From positions 1 through 64,000 of the forward strand of contig CATOSZ010000019.1 of the NCBI GenBank assembly GCA_951812805.1: a stretch of 64,000 bases of DNA, given 5' to 3'. The translations under genes were made by a program, and so were the position numbers. The notes below the pieces were generated by a model. The model ran no database searches, was not told where the DNA came from, and saw only the letters and a list, made by a program, of their open reading frames with translations. Shown here piece by piece: positions 17,635 through 27,870 of the stretch. The DNA is from an uncultured Alphaproteobacteria bacterium. Its GTDB lineage: Bacteria > Pseudomonadota > Alphaproteobacteria > GCA-2731375. The number at the start of each line of letters is the position of its first letter. Position 1 is the first letter of the stretch.

Positions 17635-17988
17635 TTCTTTCTCCAGCGTTAATCACGGATAAAGTAGCGCGTCAAACTAGGTAAAGCCAACGGTATCAAC
17701 TTGTCCGCCAGCACAATTTCCGGCGAGGTCCCGCGCAGAATCAAAACCAATGAACTTCTAGGAAGGGCTCGTAACAGACCTTCGGCGCAAGACGCTTGAT
17801 GTCTGAAGATGGCCATTGTGAAAAGGGGTCAGGACTTGAATGTTGAATTCGGGTCCGGGACCGCTTCGCCGGGGGCGACATTCGCCGGTGTCGAAGACGA
17901 CCAAGGCCTGGGAGGTCACGCGAAATCCACGCTTCCAGACCGGATCCTCGCAAGTCCATGACGGCGACGCGATGGCGGCGAGGGCGGG
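17635..17988. other. Intergenic stretch with one half of a GGTCAGG palindrome
   Basis: About 350 bases without a supported gene. At 17821-17852 the block AAAAGGGGTCAGGACTTG and the following bases repeat the left arm of palindrome 3, but no matching right arm follows, so it is a half element. The rest carries no recognised motif. Confidence 0.6.
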
Positions 17989-19356
17989 CTATGTCTTCCG
18001 TGAAGTCGCCTCGGCGATGGCGTCGACCGCGAGGAGGGCGGTGGTGAAGCTTTGTAGCAACCCGTTGCCGGAGAGGTAGCCGAGGGCGTCCGTGCCGCTG
18101 ATCGAGGCGGCGGTGCCGCCGGCGGCGAAGAGGTTCGGGATCGGTCGGGCCGCGTCGTCGAGGACGCGGGCGGCGGCGTCGATGCGGAGGCCGCCCTGGG
18201 TGTGGGCGAGGGCGCCGGTGACGACGGCGGCGTGGAACGGGGGGATCAGCGGCGGCGGGCTATCGCGCCGGCCCCAGGCGTCACGGCCGGCGCGGCGGTC
18301 GGCGCTGGTTCGCGCGATCTCCGCCGCCAGCGCCTCGGCGGGCAGGGCGAAGAGCGCCGCCAGCTCGGCCGGGTCCGCCGCGCTTTTCACCGCGCCCGCG
18401 GCGAGTGCGGCCCGGTAGGGCCCGAAGCCGAGCGCGGTTCGGTGCATCGCCGCGTCGACGATTTCGATCGCCCGACCGCCCGGCTGCGCCAGCACCGCCG
18501 CGGCGAATTGGGAGGAGCCGACGTCTTCGGCCCCGAAACGGCGGCCTTCGTCGTTCACCAGGATGGCGCCGAGCCCGGGCAGCGCGCCGGTCAGGTGCGT
18601 GCCGTAGCCAGGGTTGAGGTGGGCGTGCGCCTGGTGGGCGCCCATCCAGGCGAGCGCCGCGCCTGCGGTCCGGCCGGCGCGAATGCCGTCGCCCCGGTTG
18701 GTGGGGGAACCGGTATAGGCCGCCGCCGCCATGGCCGGGCAATGGCGCGACAGCATCGCAGGCGCGGCGCCGAAGCCACCGCAGGCGAGCAGGACGGCGC
18801 TGGCCTCGAATTCTTCGATGCCGGCCGGTGTTTCCGCCCGGACACCGACGACGCGGCCGTCGGCAATCAGAAGGTCCCGGAGCGCGATGCCGTCGCGGAG
18901 CGTGACGCTGCGCCGCTGGCCGACCGCGCGGCGCAGGCCGTCGATCAAGGTCGCGCCGGACTCGCTCTCCGGTCCGTGCATGCGATGGCGGCGGTGGCCG
19001 GTGTGGAGCGAACTCAGGTGCAGGTGCATGGCGATCCCGGCCGAGCCTTCGAGCAATGCGACGACGTCGGCTGCGCGGGTCGAGATTGCCGCCAGCACCG
19101 CGTCGTCGACCCGGCCGTCGTTGACCGCCCGGATGTCGGCCGCGAGGTCGGCCGGCCGGTCCTCGATGCCGTGGGCCCGTTGTTGTGTCGTGCCGGCCGC
19201 CGGCATCAGGGCGCTGGAGATCGCGGTGTTGGAGGGGAGGCTTCCGTCCCGCTCCAGCACCAGGGTACGGAGGCCGAGGTCGCCGGCCCGGAGTGCGGCC
19301 AGCAGCCCGGCGCCGCCGCCCCCGGCGATCAGCAGGTCGGGGCGTTTGGCTACCAT
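17989..19356 (-). CDS. FAD-dependent dehydrogenase (fumarate reductase/ketosteroid dehydrogenase flavoprotein family)
   Basis: 455 residues. The N-terminal dinucleotide-binding motif LLIAGGGGAGLLAAL (about 8-22) is followed by LVLERD; the C-terminal FAD contact NLFAAGGTAASISGTD with GYLSGNGLLQSF is typical of FAD_binding_2 proteins. Substrate is unknown; such enzymes dehydrogenate tricarballylate, ketosteroids or similar acids. Its ATG lies 3 bases after the stop of the GMC oxidoreductase fragment, so the two formed one operon before IS21 B removed the start of the upstream gene. Confidence 0.88.
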   Translation of the reverse strand: MVAKRPDLLIAGGGGAGLLAALRAGDLGLRTLVLERDGSLPSNTAISSALMPAAGTTQQRAHGIEDRPADLAADIRAVNDGRVDDAVLAAISTRAADVVALLEGSAGIAMHLHLSSLHTGHRRHRMHGPESESGATLIDGLRRAVGQRRSVTLRDGIALRDLLIADGRVVGVRAETPAGIEEFEASAVLLACGGFGAAPAMLSRHCPAMAAAAYTGSPTNRGDGIRAGRTAGAALAWMGAHQAHAHLNPGYGTHLTGALPGLGAILVNDEGRRFGAEDVGSSQFAAAVLAQPGGRAIEIVDAAMHRTALGFGPYRAALAAGAVKSAADPAELAALFALPAEALAAEIARTSADRRAGRDAWGRRDSPPPLIPPFHAAVVTGALAHTQGGLRIDAAARVLDDAARPIPNLFAAGGTAASISGTDALGYLSGNGLLQSFTTALLAVDAIAEATSRKT

Positions 19357-19359
19357 GGG

Positions 19360-19875
19360 TCAGGCCGCGTGGTCGGCCCGGATCAGGTCGGCCGCCTTCT
19401 CGCCGATCATGATGCAGGGCCCGTTGGTGTTGCCCGACACCAGGGTCGGCATGATCGAGGCGTCGGCGACGCGCAGCCCGTCCAACCCATGCACGCGCAA
19501 CCGATCGTCGACCACGGCCAGCGGATCGTCGCCCATCCGGGCGGTGCCGGAGGGGTGATAGGCGGTCGCCGCGTTCTCCCGCATCCAGGCGAGCAGCTCG
19601 TCGTCGCGCTGCAGGTCCGGGCCGGGGGCTAGCTCCGCGCCGCGCAGGTGGTTCATCGCCTGGGCCTCGACGATGCGGCGGACCCAGCGCAGGCCGGCCA
19701 GCATGGTTTCCCGGTCGAGCGCGGCGGAAAGGAAGTTGAAGCGGATCGCCGGCGGCGCGTGCGGATCGGCGCTCTTTACGTGGACGGAGCCGGTACTCTC
19801 CGGGCGCAGCTGATAGCAGGACGTGGTGATGCCCGGCGTCGGGCCGAGCTGGCGCTTCTTGATGTCGGCGATGGC
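19360..19875 (-). pseudogene. GMC-family oxidoreductase, N-terminal part lost to IS21 B
   Basis: About 171 codons covering the GMC C-terminal domain: the catalytic His is in AYHPSGTARMG and the conserved region LRVADASIMPTLVSGNTNGP is intact. The FAD-binding N-terminal two thirds (about 350 residues) are gone and not present across the IS in this window. The frame opens into the TGTCAATC end of IS21. The original enzyme was probably a choline- or alcohol-dehydrogenase-like flavoprotein. Confidence 0.88.
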
Positions 19876-19944
19876 TGTCAATCAGCATTTAATTCTGACC
19901 CCCTATCGGCGTGCAAAATTGACCCCCCCCCTTGCTTCGACGGA

Positions 19945-20051
19945 GGTTGTCCCGGTAGTCCACGGGAGGGCCCCGCGCGGCTTCGTGTAGCGCTTTGCGT
20001 TACGCGGAGCGAAGCCGCGTGGGAGGGGCCTGTGGGCCCACCGGGACAACC
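19945..20051. repeat. 107-bp imperfect palindrome in the IS21 tail (copy B)
   Basis: Same structure as 3269-3375, in inverted orientation. Just outside it the C-run is 9 bases here, against 8 in copy A and 11 in copy C. Confidence 0.85.
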
Positions 20052-20444
20052 GGGCCGGCGGCGGAACGTGGGGATCAGGTGGGGTTCTTGAAGTGGCAAT
20101 GAGCTTTTGAAGTAGTGTCCAGACTGTTCTGCAAGTTTGTCATGGCTGCCGATGAGGGCCACCGGCATGCCTGGCGCGGAGATTTCGATTGCTCGGAGCG
20201 CCAGGCATGCCGAGCCGCCGTCAGGCGGCTTTCTGGATGCGTTCGCTTTTGCTCTCCTTGAGATGGATCATGTTGAGCTAGCGGTTGGCATCCAGCCAGT
20301 CCTCATGGATTTCGATCGCGAGAGCCCGGACCAGCCGGAGGCAGCTCATCCACCCCATCGGCCCGGACTTGTGCCCCAGCTACGAAACCCCTTTTGCAGA
20401 ACAATCTGTACAGGACCCGTTTTGATTTGCCCGCCTTTGCGATG

Positions 20445-20493
20445 AAAGCCCCCAGGCTGATTGGCTCCATATAGCGGATCAGCCTGGGGCTTT
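20445..20493 (-). terminator. Terminator-like stem-loop after istB (copy B)
   Basis: Arms AAAGCCCCCAGGCTGAT and ATCAGCCTGGGGCTTT pair over 16 bp with one bulge around a 17-base loop, 14 bases past the istB stop. The T-rich tract is short. In copy A this hairpin is split by IS3. Confidence 0.7.
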
Positions 20494-20506
20494 GCTTACA
20501 GGGCGG

Positions 20507-21238
20507 CTACTTTTGTCGTCGCTGTTTGCTTTGTGCGAAGCGGTAAGACATGTTGCCTGTTTCGATGATTGCGCAGTGATGCGTTACACGATCCAGCAAC
20601 GCGGTTGTCATTTTTGCATCTCCGAAGACGGAGACCCATTCCCCGAACTCCAGATTGGTGGTGATGATGACGCTGGTCTTCTCATAGAGTTTGCTGATCA
20701 GGTGGAACAAGAGCGCACCGCCGGATTTGGGGAATGGGATATAGCCCAGTTCGTCGATGATGACGCAATCCATGGCCGTCAGTTGCCGGATGATCTTGCC
20801 GGCGTTGCCTTCGGCCTGTTCCTTGATCAGCGCATTGATCAGATCGACGGCGTTGAAGAAACGGACCTTCTTTCCCTGATTGATCAACAGCGTCCCCAGA
20901 GCAATGGCGATGTGGGTTTTGCCCGTACCGGTTCCGCCCACCAGAATGAGGTTGTGGGCCTCCTGGGTGAACTGCCCTGAGCAGAAGGGGTCGATTTGCG
21001 CTTGGGTGACGGCGGCTAGGCCGTAATCGAAAGTGGCGAAGTCCTTATGGTGGGGGAACTTCGAGGCCCGCATTTGGTGCTGGATAGAGCGCACCCGGCG
21101 CTCTACAGTCTCGGCGTCGATCAGTTGCTTTATCGCAGTGGTCAGACTTGGCGGCTTGCGCGCGGCCAGCAAAGCTTCGGCGCAAGCCGCCATTCCATAC
21201 AGCCTCAGGGCGATCAGTTGGTCTATCAAAGCTTTCAT
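20507..21238 (-). CDS. istB: IS21 helper ATPase IstB (copy B)
   Basis: 243 residues, the same protein as at 827-1558 with Walker [10 protein letters not shown]. The ATG overlaps the istA stop by ATGA. Confidence 0.93.
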   Translation of the reverse strand: MKALIDQLIALRLYGMAACAEALLAARKPPSLTTAIKQLIDAETVERRVRSIQHQMRASKFPHHKDFATFDYGLAAVTQAQIDPFCSGQFTQEAHNLILVGGTGTGKTHIAIALGTLLINQGKKVRFFNAVDLINALIKEQAEGNAGKIIRQLTAMDCVIIDELGYIPFPKSGGALLFHLISKLYEKTSVIITTNLEFGEWVSVFGDAKMTTALLDRVTHHCAIIETGNMSYRFAQSKQRRQK

Positions 21239-22734
21239 GCGACGGCCTCCCCGGCAACGCACAGCGTCTCATAGCGCTTGCAGTCCGCTTCGGGCCGCAA
21301 GGTCAGTTGCGGATAGGCGTGGCTCTCGCCCCATGGCGCGATGACCGGCTCCACCAGTTGGTTGATCAGATTGATGATGGCCGGAAGGCGCAGCGTGTTC
21401 TGCTCCACGGCCAGTTCACAGGCTATCTCGACCACCTCGATCCCGTGATCCTGGGCCAGCAGGAGCAGATCGACAAACTCCCGGTCCCCGCCTTTGCCGG
21501 CCATGTAATGCGCCCTGACCCGGTGCATCGCCTCAGGCAATTGCCAACCCACAAAGGGCGCGCCATCTCTCAGCGCGCCGGGCTTGCGGTCGAGTAGGGG
21601 CAGGTAATGCCAGGGCTCGAAATAGCTGGCGTTGCGGGTAAAGCGGCGCTTGTGCTCGGCAATCACATTCTGCCCTGACACAACCACGATCCGGTCCGCA
21701 TAGGCGCGCAGAGAGACAAGCTCCCCGGCGAACCGGGAGGGGACGCTATAGCGATTGGTGGCATATTGGACCAGACAGGTAGAGCGGACACGAGCGGCCT
21801 TCTCAACATAGCCGTCAAAAGCCCGGCCCAGGGGACGCAGTTCGGCGCACTCGTCTGCGAACACGTCCGAGATCTTGCGATCCGATTGTTCGGGGTGGGC
21901 GCGATTCGCCAATTCCTCGCAGCGCAGACGCAACCAGCCGTTCAGCGCATCCAGATCGTCAAAGGCGGGCTTGGGCGCAAACAGCTGTCCCCGCAGGAAC
22001 CCAACCTGGTTCTCAATCTGACCCTTCTCCCACCCCGCCGCGGGTGTGCAAGCAACCGGTTCCATCACATAGTGGTTCATCAACGCCAGAAAGCGCGGAT
22101 GGAACACACGGTCCTTAGAGCGCGAAACATAGGTTACCATCGTCTTGGGGTTGTCGATGATCACCCGGCGCGGTACGCCGCCATAGAAAGACATCGCCCG
22201 TGCAAAGGCGTCCAGCACCATCTCCTGAGATTCGCTGGGATAGGCAACAACAAAGGGCTTGCGGCTATGACATAGGCGGAAGTGGGCAACCTTTACCTTC
22301 TGCTCGACACCGCCCAGGACAGCGTATTCCGTGCTCCAGTCAAACTGGAGCGCGTCACCTGCCGTAAAGTGCAACGGAATGAACGCATCCCCCGATCCGG
22401 CGCCAGAACGCTTCAGGTCGCGGACAAACCTCTGAACCGTCGAGTAGGATCCGCTATAGCCTTCCGACACAAGCTGCTCATAAAGCTTCTTGGCCGTCCG
22501 GCGCTCACGGCGCGGGCGCCCCAGGTCCTGCTCAAAGAGCGCCCGAAGCCGGCTGGCGAAGCCATCGCTAAGCTCACGCCGGACGGGTGAAACGCGCCGC
22601 TGATAGCTCGGTGGATCGCCGTCCTTCAGATACTTCTTAATCGTGTTCCGCGACAAACCAGTCTGACGAGATACAGATCGGATACTCCGACCCTCCCGTA
22701 ATATCCAACGTCGGATCTTCAATACGCTTTCCAT
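21235..22734 (-). CDS. istA: IS21 transposase IstA (copy B)
   Basis: 499 residues. An N-terminal helix-turn-helix ([20 protein letters not shown], about 12-31) binds the repeated terminal sites; the rve/DDE domain (about 115-290) has [11 protein letters not shown] (first Asp), [11 protein letters not shown] (second Asp) and [12 protein letters not shown] (Glu). The C-terminal part binds IstB. ATG 22734 has AGGTGG 6 bases upstream; a GTG at 22761 is a possible longer start. It is intact here, unlike in copy A. One residue differs from copy C (E in VRRELSD against K). Confidence 0.93.
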   Translation of the reverse strand: MESVLKIRRWILREGRSIRSVSRQTGLSRNTIKKYLKDGDPPSYQRRVSPVRRELSDGFASRLRALFEQDLGRPRRERRTAKKLYEQLVSEGYSGSYSTVQRFVRDLKRSGAGSGDAFIPLHFTAGDALQFDWSTEYAVLGGVEQKVKVAHFRLCHSRKPFVVAYPSESQEMVLDAFARAMSFYGGVPRRVIIDNPKTMVTYVSRSKDRVFHPRFLALMNHYVMEPVACTPAAGWEKGQIENQVGFLRGQLFAPKPAFDDLDALNGWLRLRCEELANRAHPEQSDRKISDVFADECAELRPLGRAFDGYVEKAARVRSTCLVQYATNRYSVPSRFAGELVSLRAYADRIVVVSGQNVIAEHKRRFTRNASYFEPWHYLPLLDRKPGALRDGAPFVGWQLPEAMHRVRAHYMAGKGGDREFVDLLLLAQDHGIEVVEIACELAVEQNTLRLPAIINLINQLVEPVIAPWGESHAYPQLTLRPEADCKRYETLCVAGEAVA

Positions 22735-22942
22735 CAATACCACCTGCTCTTTCCTCCGCACTGTTCCGTGCGGATGCTAGCGTTCCAGGTGGGTCAATTC
22801 TTACCGCTCATAACCCACCAAAGTGGGTCAGTTTTGCATGCCGATTCACACATTGACAAAAGGTTGCTCCCGCGTTAGCGGTTTCCCTGGCTCCGGAGGC
22901 ACGAAGGGCAAAGTTGGCATATAAGCGGTTTTCGAGGGATGT

Positions 22943-24085
22943 CCTCAGGAGCAGGAATTCTTCGCCGACGGCATGGCCGAGGACATCATCACCGGGCTCT
23001 CGCGGTTTCGTTCCCTCTTCGTCACGGCCCGCAACTCGACGTTCGGCTACAAGGGTCAGGCGCCCGATGTCCGGGCCGTCGCCCGGACGCTGGCCGTGCG
23101 CTACGTCCTGGAAGGCAGCGTGCGGCGCGGCGGATCCCGGGTCCGGGTGACCGCTCAGCTGGTCGATGCCGAAACGGGCAACCATATCTGGGCCGAACGT
23201 TACGACCGGGAGATGGACGATATCTTCGCGATCCAGGACGAGGTGACGGAGGCCATCGTCGCCGCCATTGCCCCGGAAATCAGTGACGTCGAGCGCGCCC
23301 GGGCCACCCGCAAGCCACCGGAAAGCCTCGATACCTGGGACCTTTACCAGCGTGGCCTCGCCGCGTTCTACGCCTCTACCGAGGCCGGCCTGAGCTCGGC
23401 CATCGCGCAGTTCGACGAGGTTTGCGCGGCCGACCCCGGGTTCGCGCCGGCCTTCGCGATGGCCGCCGGCGCGCGCTGGCGCCATGTCATTCACTTCGAG
23501 CCCGACAACCGTGTCGAGATCCTCGAAACCGCCCTGGAAAAGGCGCAGCGGGCGACCACCCTGGATCCGCGCGATGCCGTCTGCCTCTGCCACGCCGGCG
23601 AAGTCCTCAGCATGCTCGGCCGCCACGAAATGGCGATTCCCAAGCTGGAAGAGGCCGTGGCCCTCAACCCCGCCGACGCCGTGGTGCGCTATTTTCTGGG
23701 CAGCGTGTTGCGGCGGGCCGGGCGCTTCGACGAGGCCCTCCCCCACTTCGATTCTGCCATGCGCCTCAGCCCGCGCGACGTCTGGATCACCGGCATGTTG
23801 ACGGACAAGGCCCATGTGCTGTTCGCGCTCGAACGCTACGAGGAAGCGCTTCGTTGGGCCGAACGCGCCCGAACCAGTCCGAATCCCCGCACCATGACCT
23901 TTGCGGTCCATGCCGCGACGCTCTCTCTGCTCGGCCGGGACGCGGAAGCCACCGCAGCGGTGGCGGACCTGCGGGCCCATGCGCCGAACCTGACCTACAC
24001 GAGATACCGCGAGAATCTGTTCGGCACGCCCGAGGTCATGGAACGCCTCGCAAGCGGGCTTCGAAAACACGGCTTGCCGGTATGA
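22943..24085 (+). pseudogene. C-terminal part of an adenylate-cyclase-type or CadC-type protein with TPR repeats
   Basis: About 380 codons open to the stop at 24083, beginning in EQEFFADGMAEDIITGLSRF, which in intact proteins lies in the middle, after a cyclase or DNA-binding domain. The TolB-like segment has RYVLEGSVRR, RVTAQLVDAETG and IWAERYDR; four or five TPR-like helices follow (about residues 120-340 of the fragment). The N-terminal signalling domain is missing, and the 90 bases between IS21 B and the break match nothing I recognise. An internal ATG at 22973 could give a 370-residue product, but no good ribosome-binding site is present. Confidence 0.7.
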
Positions 24086-24121
24086 CGCACCTGGACGTCC
24101 GGACGCGCGTGCCGGATGCGT

Positions 24122-26143
24122 TCAGTCTTCCTGCGCCTCGAAGGAGAGAAGCTCGGCGCCTTCCTCGACCTGCTGGCCGGCCTCGACGTTGACGCGTTCG
24201 ACCACGCCGTCGCCCGGCGCCTGGAGGGTGTGTTCCATTTTCATCGCCTCCAGCACCAGCAGCGCCTCGCCCTTCTTCATGGCCGCGCCCGGCGCCACCA
24301 TGACCTGGACGATCTTGCCCGGAAGCGGCGCGTTGACGCCCCCCGCATGGTCGATCTCGACGGCGCCCAACGCCAGCGGATCGCGCCGGCCGATACGGCG
24401 GCTGGCGGCGCCGTACAGCACCGTCGCCTCGTCGCCGTGCCAGATCACCTCCGCCCTGAAGGCGCGGCCATCGAGGCTCAGCGCCACGCCGTTGGCGCCG
24501 GTGCGCCGGCCGGTCACCGCGGCCGTGCCGCCCGGCAAGGCGAGCGTGACGTCGCTGTCGCCATGCAATCCGACCGCGATGGAGATCTCGTCCTCGCCCA
24601 CGACGAGAATGATCTCGTCGCGGCCTTCGCCGTTCAGGCGCCAACCGTCGACCCGGTTCCAGGGGGAATGGGGATCGCCGCTCGCCAGCGCCGCGGCCGC
24701 CGCGCGCTCACCGCGGGCGAGCAGGACGTCGAACGCGACCGCCGCCAGCACCTCGTCCGCGACGCCGTCGCGCGGCGGCAGCAATTCCGCCTGCCGAGAA
24801 TCGATGAAGCCGGTATCGAGGTCCGCGGCGAGGAAGGCCGCATCGCCGGCGATGGCGTGCAGGAACTCGACATTGTTGGCGACGCCGGCGAGCCGCGTGG
24901 ACTCGAGCGCGCGGCGGAGGTGGCGCAACGCGCCCTCGCGCGTCTCGTCCCAGGCGATCAGCTTGGCGATCATGGGGTCGTAGTAGATCGAGACCTCGTC
25001 CCCCTCGCGCACGCCGGTGTCGACGCGGACATGCGCATCGTCCGCCGGCAAGACCAGACGGCTGAGCGGCCCCGAGGAGGGGAAGAACTTGCGCCGGGGA
25101 TCCTCGGCATAGATCCGCGCCTCGACCGCATGGCCATTCAGGGGAATGTCGCCCTGGCCGAGCGGCAAGGCCTCCCCCGCCGCGACGCGGAGCTGCCATT
25201 CGACCAGGTCCTGGCCGGTGATCATCTCGGTCACCGGGTGCTCGACCTGCAGGCGGGTGTTCATCTCCATGAAGAAGAAGCGGTCGTCGCGCAGGCCGTC
25301 CGAAACGTCGGCGATGAACTCGACGGTGCCGGCGCCCTCGTAACCAATCGCCTTGGCCGCTGTCACCGCCGCCTCGCCCATGGCGGCGCGCATGGCATCG
25401 CTCATGCCCGGCGCCGGCGCCTCCTCCACCACCTTCTGGTGGCGGCGCTGGAGGGAGCAATCACGTTCGTACAGGTGCACCGCATTGCCGTGCGCGTCGG
25501 CGAAGACCTGGATCTCGATGTGGCGCGGGCGTTGCAGGTAACGCTCCAGCAGCACACGGTCGTCGCCGAAGGCCGATTTGGCCTCGCGCCGGGCACCTTT
25601 CAACGCGGTGGCGAAGCGGTCTTCCGCCTCGACGACGCGCATGCCCTTGCCGCCGCCGCCGGCGACCGCCTTGATCAGCAGGGGATAGCCGATGCCGGCC
25701 GCCTCGCTCGCCAGCAACACGTCGTTCTGCTCTTCGCCGTGATAGCCCGGCACGATCGGCACGCCCGCGGTCTGCATGGCGCGCTTGGCCGCGTCCTTCT
25801 CGCCCATCGCCGAAATGGCCGCGGCAGGCGGCCCGATGAAGACCAGGCCGGCGTCGGCACAGGCGCGTGCGAATCCGGCGTTCTCCGAAAGGAAGCCGTA
25901 GCCCGGATGGATCGCCTGGGCGCCGGTCGCCCGCGCGGCTTCGATGATCCGTTCGGCCTGCAAATAACTTTCCGGCACCGGCGCGGGGCCGATGCAGACC
26001 GCTTCGTCGGCGAGTGCCACATGGGCGGCGCCGGCCTCGATCTCGGAATGGACGGCAACGACGCGGATGCCCAAGCGGCGCGCGGTGCGGGCGACGCGGC
26101 AGGCGATTTCGCCCCGGTTGGCGATCAGGAGGCAATCGAACAT
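24122..26143 (-). CDS. mccA: Methylcrotonyl-CoA carboxylase, biotin-containing alpha subunit
   Basis: 673 residues. Biotin carboxylase part: MFDCLLIANRGEIACRVART, the ATP-grasp glycine loop AVAGGGGKGMRVV (about 160-172), the MEMNTRLQVEHPVTE catalytic segment (about 285-299) and the C-terminal lobe. A BCCP domain at the end carries the biotinylated lysine in EAMKMEH (about 632-638). Together with the next gene it carboxylates 3-methylcrotonyl-CoA in leucine breakdown. GAGG precedes the ATG. It starts 8 bases after the beta-subunit gene in one operon. A propionyl- or geranyl-CoA carboxylase is less likely because of the beta subunit type. Confidence 0.9.
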   Translation of the reverse strand: MFDCLLIANRGEIACRVARTARRLGIRVVAVHSEIEAGAAHVALADEAVCIGPAPVPESYLQAERIIEAARATGAQAIHPGYGFLSENAGFARACADAGLVFIGPPAAAISAMGEKDAAKRAMQTAGVPIVPGYHGEEQNDVLLASEAAGIGYPLLIKAVAGGGGKGMRVVEAEDRFATALKGARREAKSAFGDDRVLLERYLQRPRHIEIQVFADAHGNAVHLYERDCSLQRRHQKVVEEAPAPGMSDAMRAAMGEAAVTAAKAIGYEGAGTVEFIADVSDGLRDDRFFFMEMNTRLQVEHPVTEMITGQDLVEWQLRVAAGEALPLGQGDIPLNGHAVEARIYAEDPRRKFFPSSGPLSRLVLPADDAHVRVDTGVREGDEVSIYYDPMIAKLIAWDETREGALRHLRRALESTRLAGVANNVEFLHAIAGDAAFLAADLDTGFIDSRQAELLPPRDGVADEVLAAVAFDVLLARGERAAAAALASGDPHSPWNRVDGWRLNGEGRDEIILVVGEDEISIAVGLHGDSDVTLALPGGTAAVTGRRTGANGVALSLDGRAFRAEVIWHGDEATVLYGAASRRIGRRDPLALGAVEIDHAGGVNAPLPGKIVQVMVAPGAAMKKGEALLVLEAMKMEHTLQAPGDGVVERVNVEAGQQVEEGAELLSFEAQED

Positions 26144-26151
26144 CTGGGACC

Positions 26152-27759
26152 TCACATCCGAAAGACGCCGAACTTGGTGTCCGGAACCGGTGCGTTGAGA
26201 GAGGCGGAAATTCCGAGCCCGAGGACGTCGCGCGTATCGCGGGGGTCGATCAGCCCGTCGTCCCAGATCCGCGCGGTGGCGTAATAGGGATCGGACTGGG
26301 CGCGATACTGGTCGATCACCGGCTGCTTGAAGGCCGCCTCTTCCTCTTCGCTCCAACTGCCGCCGCCGCGCTCGATGTTGGCCCGTTGCACGGTGGCCAG
26401 CACGCCCGCCGCCTGCTCCGGGCCCATCACCGCGACGCTGGCGCTCGGCCACATCCAGAGGAACCGGGGCGAATAGGACCGTCCGCACATGCCGTAGTTC
26501 CCCGCTCCGTAGGAACCACCGAGGATCAGGGTGAATTTCGGCACGGACGTCGTCGCGACAGCGGTGACCAGCTTGGCGCCGTCCTTGGCGATGCCGCCGG
26601 ATTCATACTTCCGGCCGACCATGAAGCCGGAAATGTTCTGCAGGAAGACGAGCGGGATGCCGCGCTGGCTGCAGAGTTCGATGAAATGCGCGCCCTTGAC
26701 CGACGATTCGGAAAACAGGATGCCGTTGTTGGCGAGGATGCCGACCGGATAGCCCCAAATCCGCGCGAAGCCGCAGACCAGGGTTTCGCCGTAGAGCCGC
26801 TTGAACTCGTCGAAGCGGCTGCCGTCGACGACGCGGCCGATGACCTCGCGCACGTCGTAGGGCTGGCGGACGTCGGGGGGCAGCAGGCCCAGGATCTCGT
26901 CGGGATCGAGGGCCGGCGGCTCCGGCGGCGCGACCTCCAGGTCATGGCGCTTCGGCCGGTTCAGGTTGGCGACGATCGAGCGTGCGATGGCGAGCGCGTG
27001 GTGATCGTCGACGGCATAATGGTCGGTGACGCCGGAAATACGGCTGTGCACGTCGGCGCCGCCCAGGTCCTCGGCCGAGACGACCTCGCCCGTCGCCGCC
27101 TTCACCAGCGGCGGGCCGCCGAGAAAGATCGTGCCCTGGCGGCGGACGATGATGGCGTCGTCCGACATCGCCGGCACATAGGCGCCGCCCGCCGTGCAGC
27201 TGCCCATGACGGCGGCGATCTGCGGAATGCCGCGGGCCGACATGTTGGCCTGGTTGTAGAAGATCCGGCCGAAATGCTCACGGTCGGGAAAGACGTCGGG
27301 CCATTCCGGCAGGTTCGCGCCGCCGCTGTCGACCAGATAGATGCAAGGCAGGTTGTTCTGCATCGCCACTTCCTGGACCCGCAGGTGCTTCTTCACGGTG
27401 AGCGCGTAGTAGGTCCCGCCCTTCACCGTCGCATCGTTGGCGACGACGACGCATTCGCGACCCGCGACGCGGCCAACGCCGGTGATGACGCCGGCGCCGG
27501 CGATATTGTCGTCGTAGACGCCGTGTGCGGCGAGTTGGGAAAGCTCGAGAAACGGCGCGCCGGGGTCGACCAGGCCGCGGATGCGATCACGCGGGAGCAG
27601 CTTGCCGCGGTCGACATGGCGCTTGCGCGAACGCTCACCGCCGCCTTGCTTGACCAGGTCGACGGCCTCGCGCAGGGCCGACACGCGGTCCTGCCAATGG
27701 GCCTGGTTTTCCCGATACGCCTCGGAGCGGGTATCGAGCCGGCTCTCGATTACGGACAT
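26152..27759 (-). CDS. mccB: Methylcrotonyl-CoA carboxylase, carboxyltransferase beta subunit
   Basis: 535 residues with both carboxyltransferase halves: the N-terminal one with [20 protein letters not shown] and [15 protein letters not shown], the C-terminal one with [30 protein letters not shown] and [14 protein letters not shown]. The alternation [16 protein letters not shown] is characteristic of MccB (LiuB). AGGTGG and GAGGAG lie before the ATG at 27759. First gene of the mccBA pair; the other leucine-pathway genes (liuA, liuC, liuE) are not in the window. Confidence 0.92.
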   Translation of the reverse strand: MSVIESRLDTRSEAYRENQAHWQDRVSALREAVDLVKQGGGERSRKRHVDRGKLLPRDRIRGLVDPGAPFLELSQLAAHGVYDDNIAGAGVITGVGRVAGRECVVVANDATVKGGTYYALTVKKHLRVQEVAMQNNLPCIYLVDSGGANLPEWPDVFPDREHFGRIFYNQANMSARGIPQIAAVMGSCTAGGAYVPAMSDDAIIVRRQGTIFLGGPPLVKAATGEVVSAEDLGGADVHSRISGVTDHYAVDDHHALAIARSIVANLNRPKRHDLEVAPPEPPALDPDEILGLLPPDVRQPYDVREVIGRVVDGSRFDEFKRLYGETLVCGFARIWGYPVGILANNGILFSESSVKGAHFIELCSQRGIPLVFLQNISGFMVGRKYESGGIAKDGAKLVTAVATTSVPKFTLILGGSYGAGNYGMCGRSYSPRFLWMWPSASVAVMGPEQAAGVLATVQRANIERGGGSWSEEEEAAFKQPVIDQYRAQSDPYYATARIWDDGLIDPRDTRDVLGLGISASLNAPVPDTKFGVFRM

Positions 27760-27870
27760 TGCCACCTACGCTCCTCATACGACTTCGAGCGCCAGCCTAG
27801 CCCGAACTCCGCACCGTACCCAAGCGCCAAAGGCCGGCCGGAACATACGAACATGCCCGGCGACGCGGCA

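Larger units (their letters stand above)
19876..22850 (-). mobile_element. IS21-family element, copy B
   Basis: 2975 bp. The ends TGTCAATCAGCAT and (other side, outward) TGTGAATCGGCAT are inverted repeats, each with inner TGACCC sites. It holds istA, istB and a 570-base tail. The left flank (...ATGGC) and right flank (CATTG...) show no target duplication, and genes on both sides are truncated, so deletions or recombination have occurred at this copy. It is a direct repeat of copy C, 32.1 kb away. Confidence 0.94.

Noticed and set aside
19876-22850. Target duplication for IS21 copy B
   Set aside because: Flanks ATGGC and CATTG do not match in any register of 4-8 bp, so none is claimed.
22808-24070. 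Minus-strand frame of 420 codons opposite the TPR fragment
   Set aside because: The plus strand carries recognisable TolB-like and TPR motifs; the minus frame is a GC-bias shadow.
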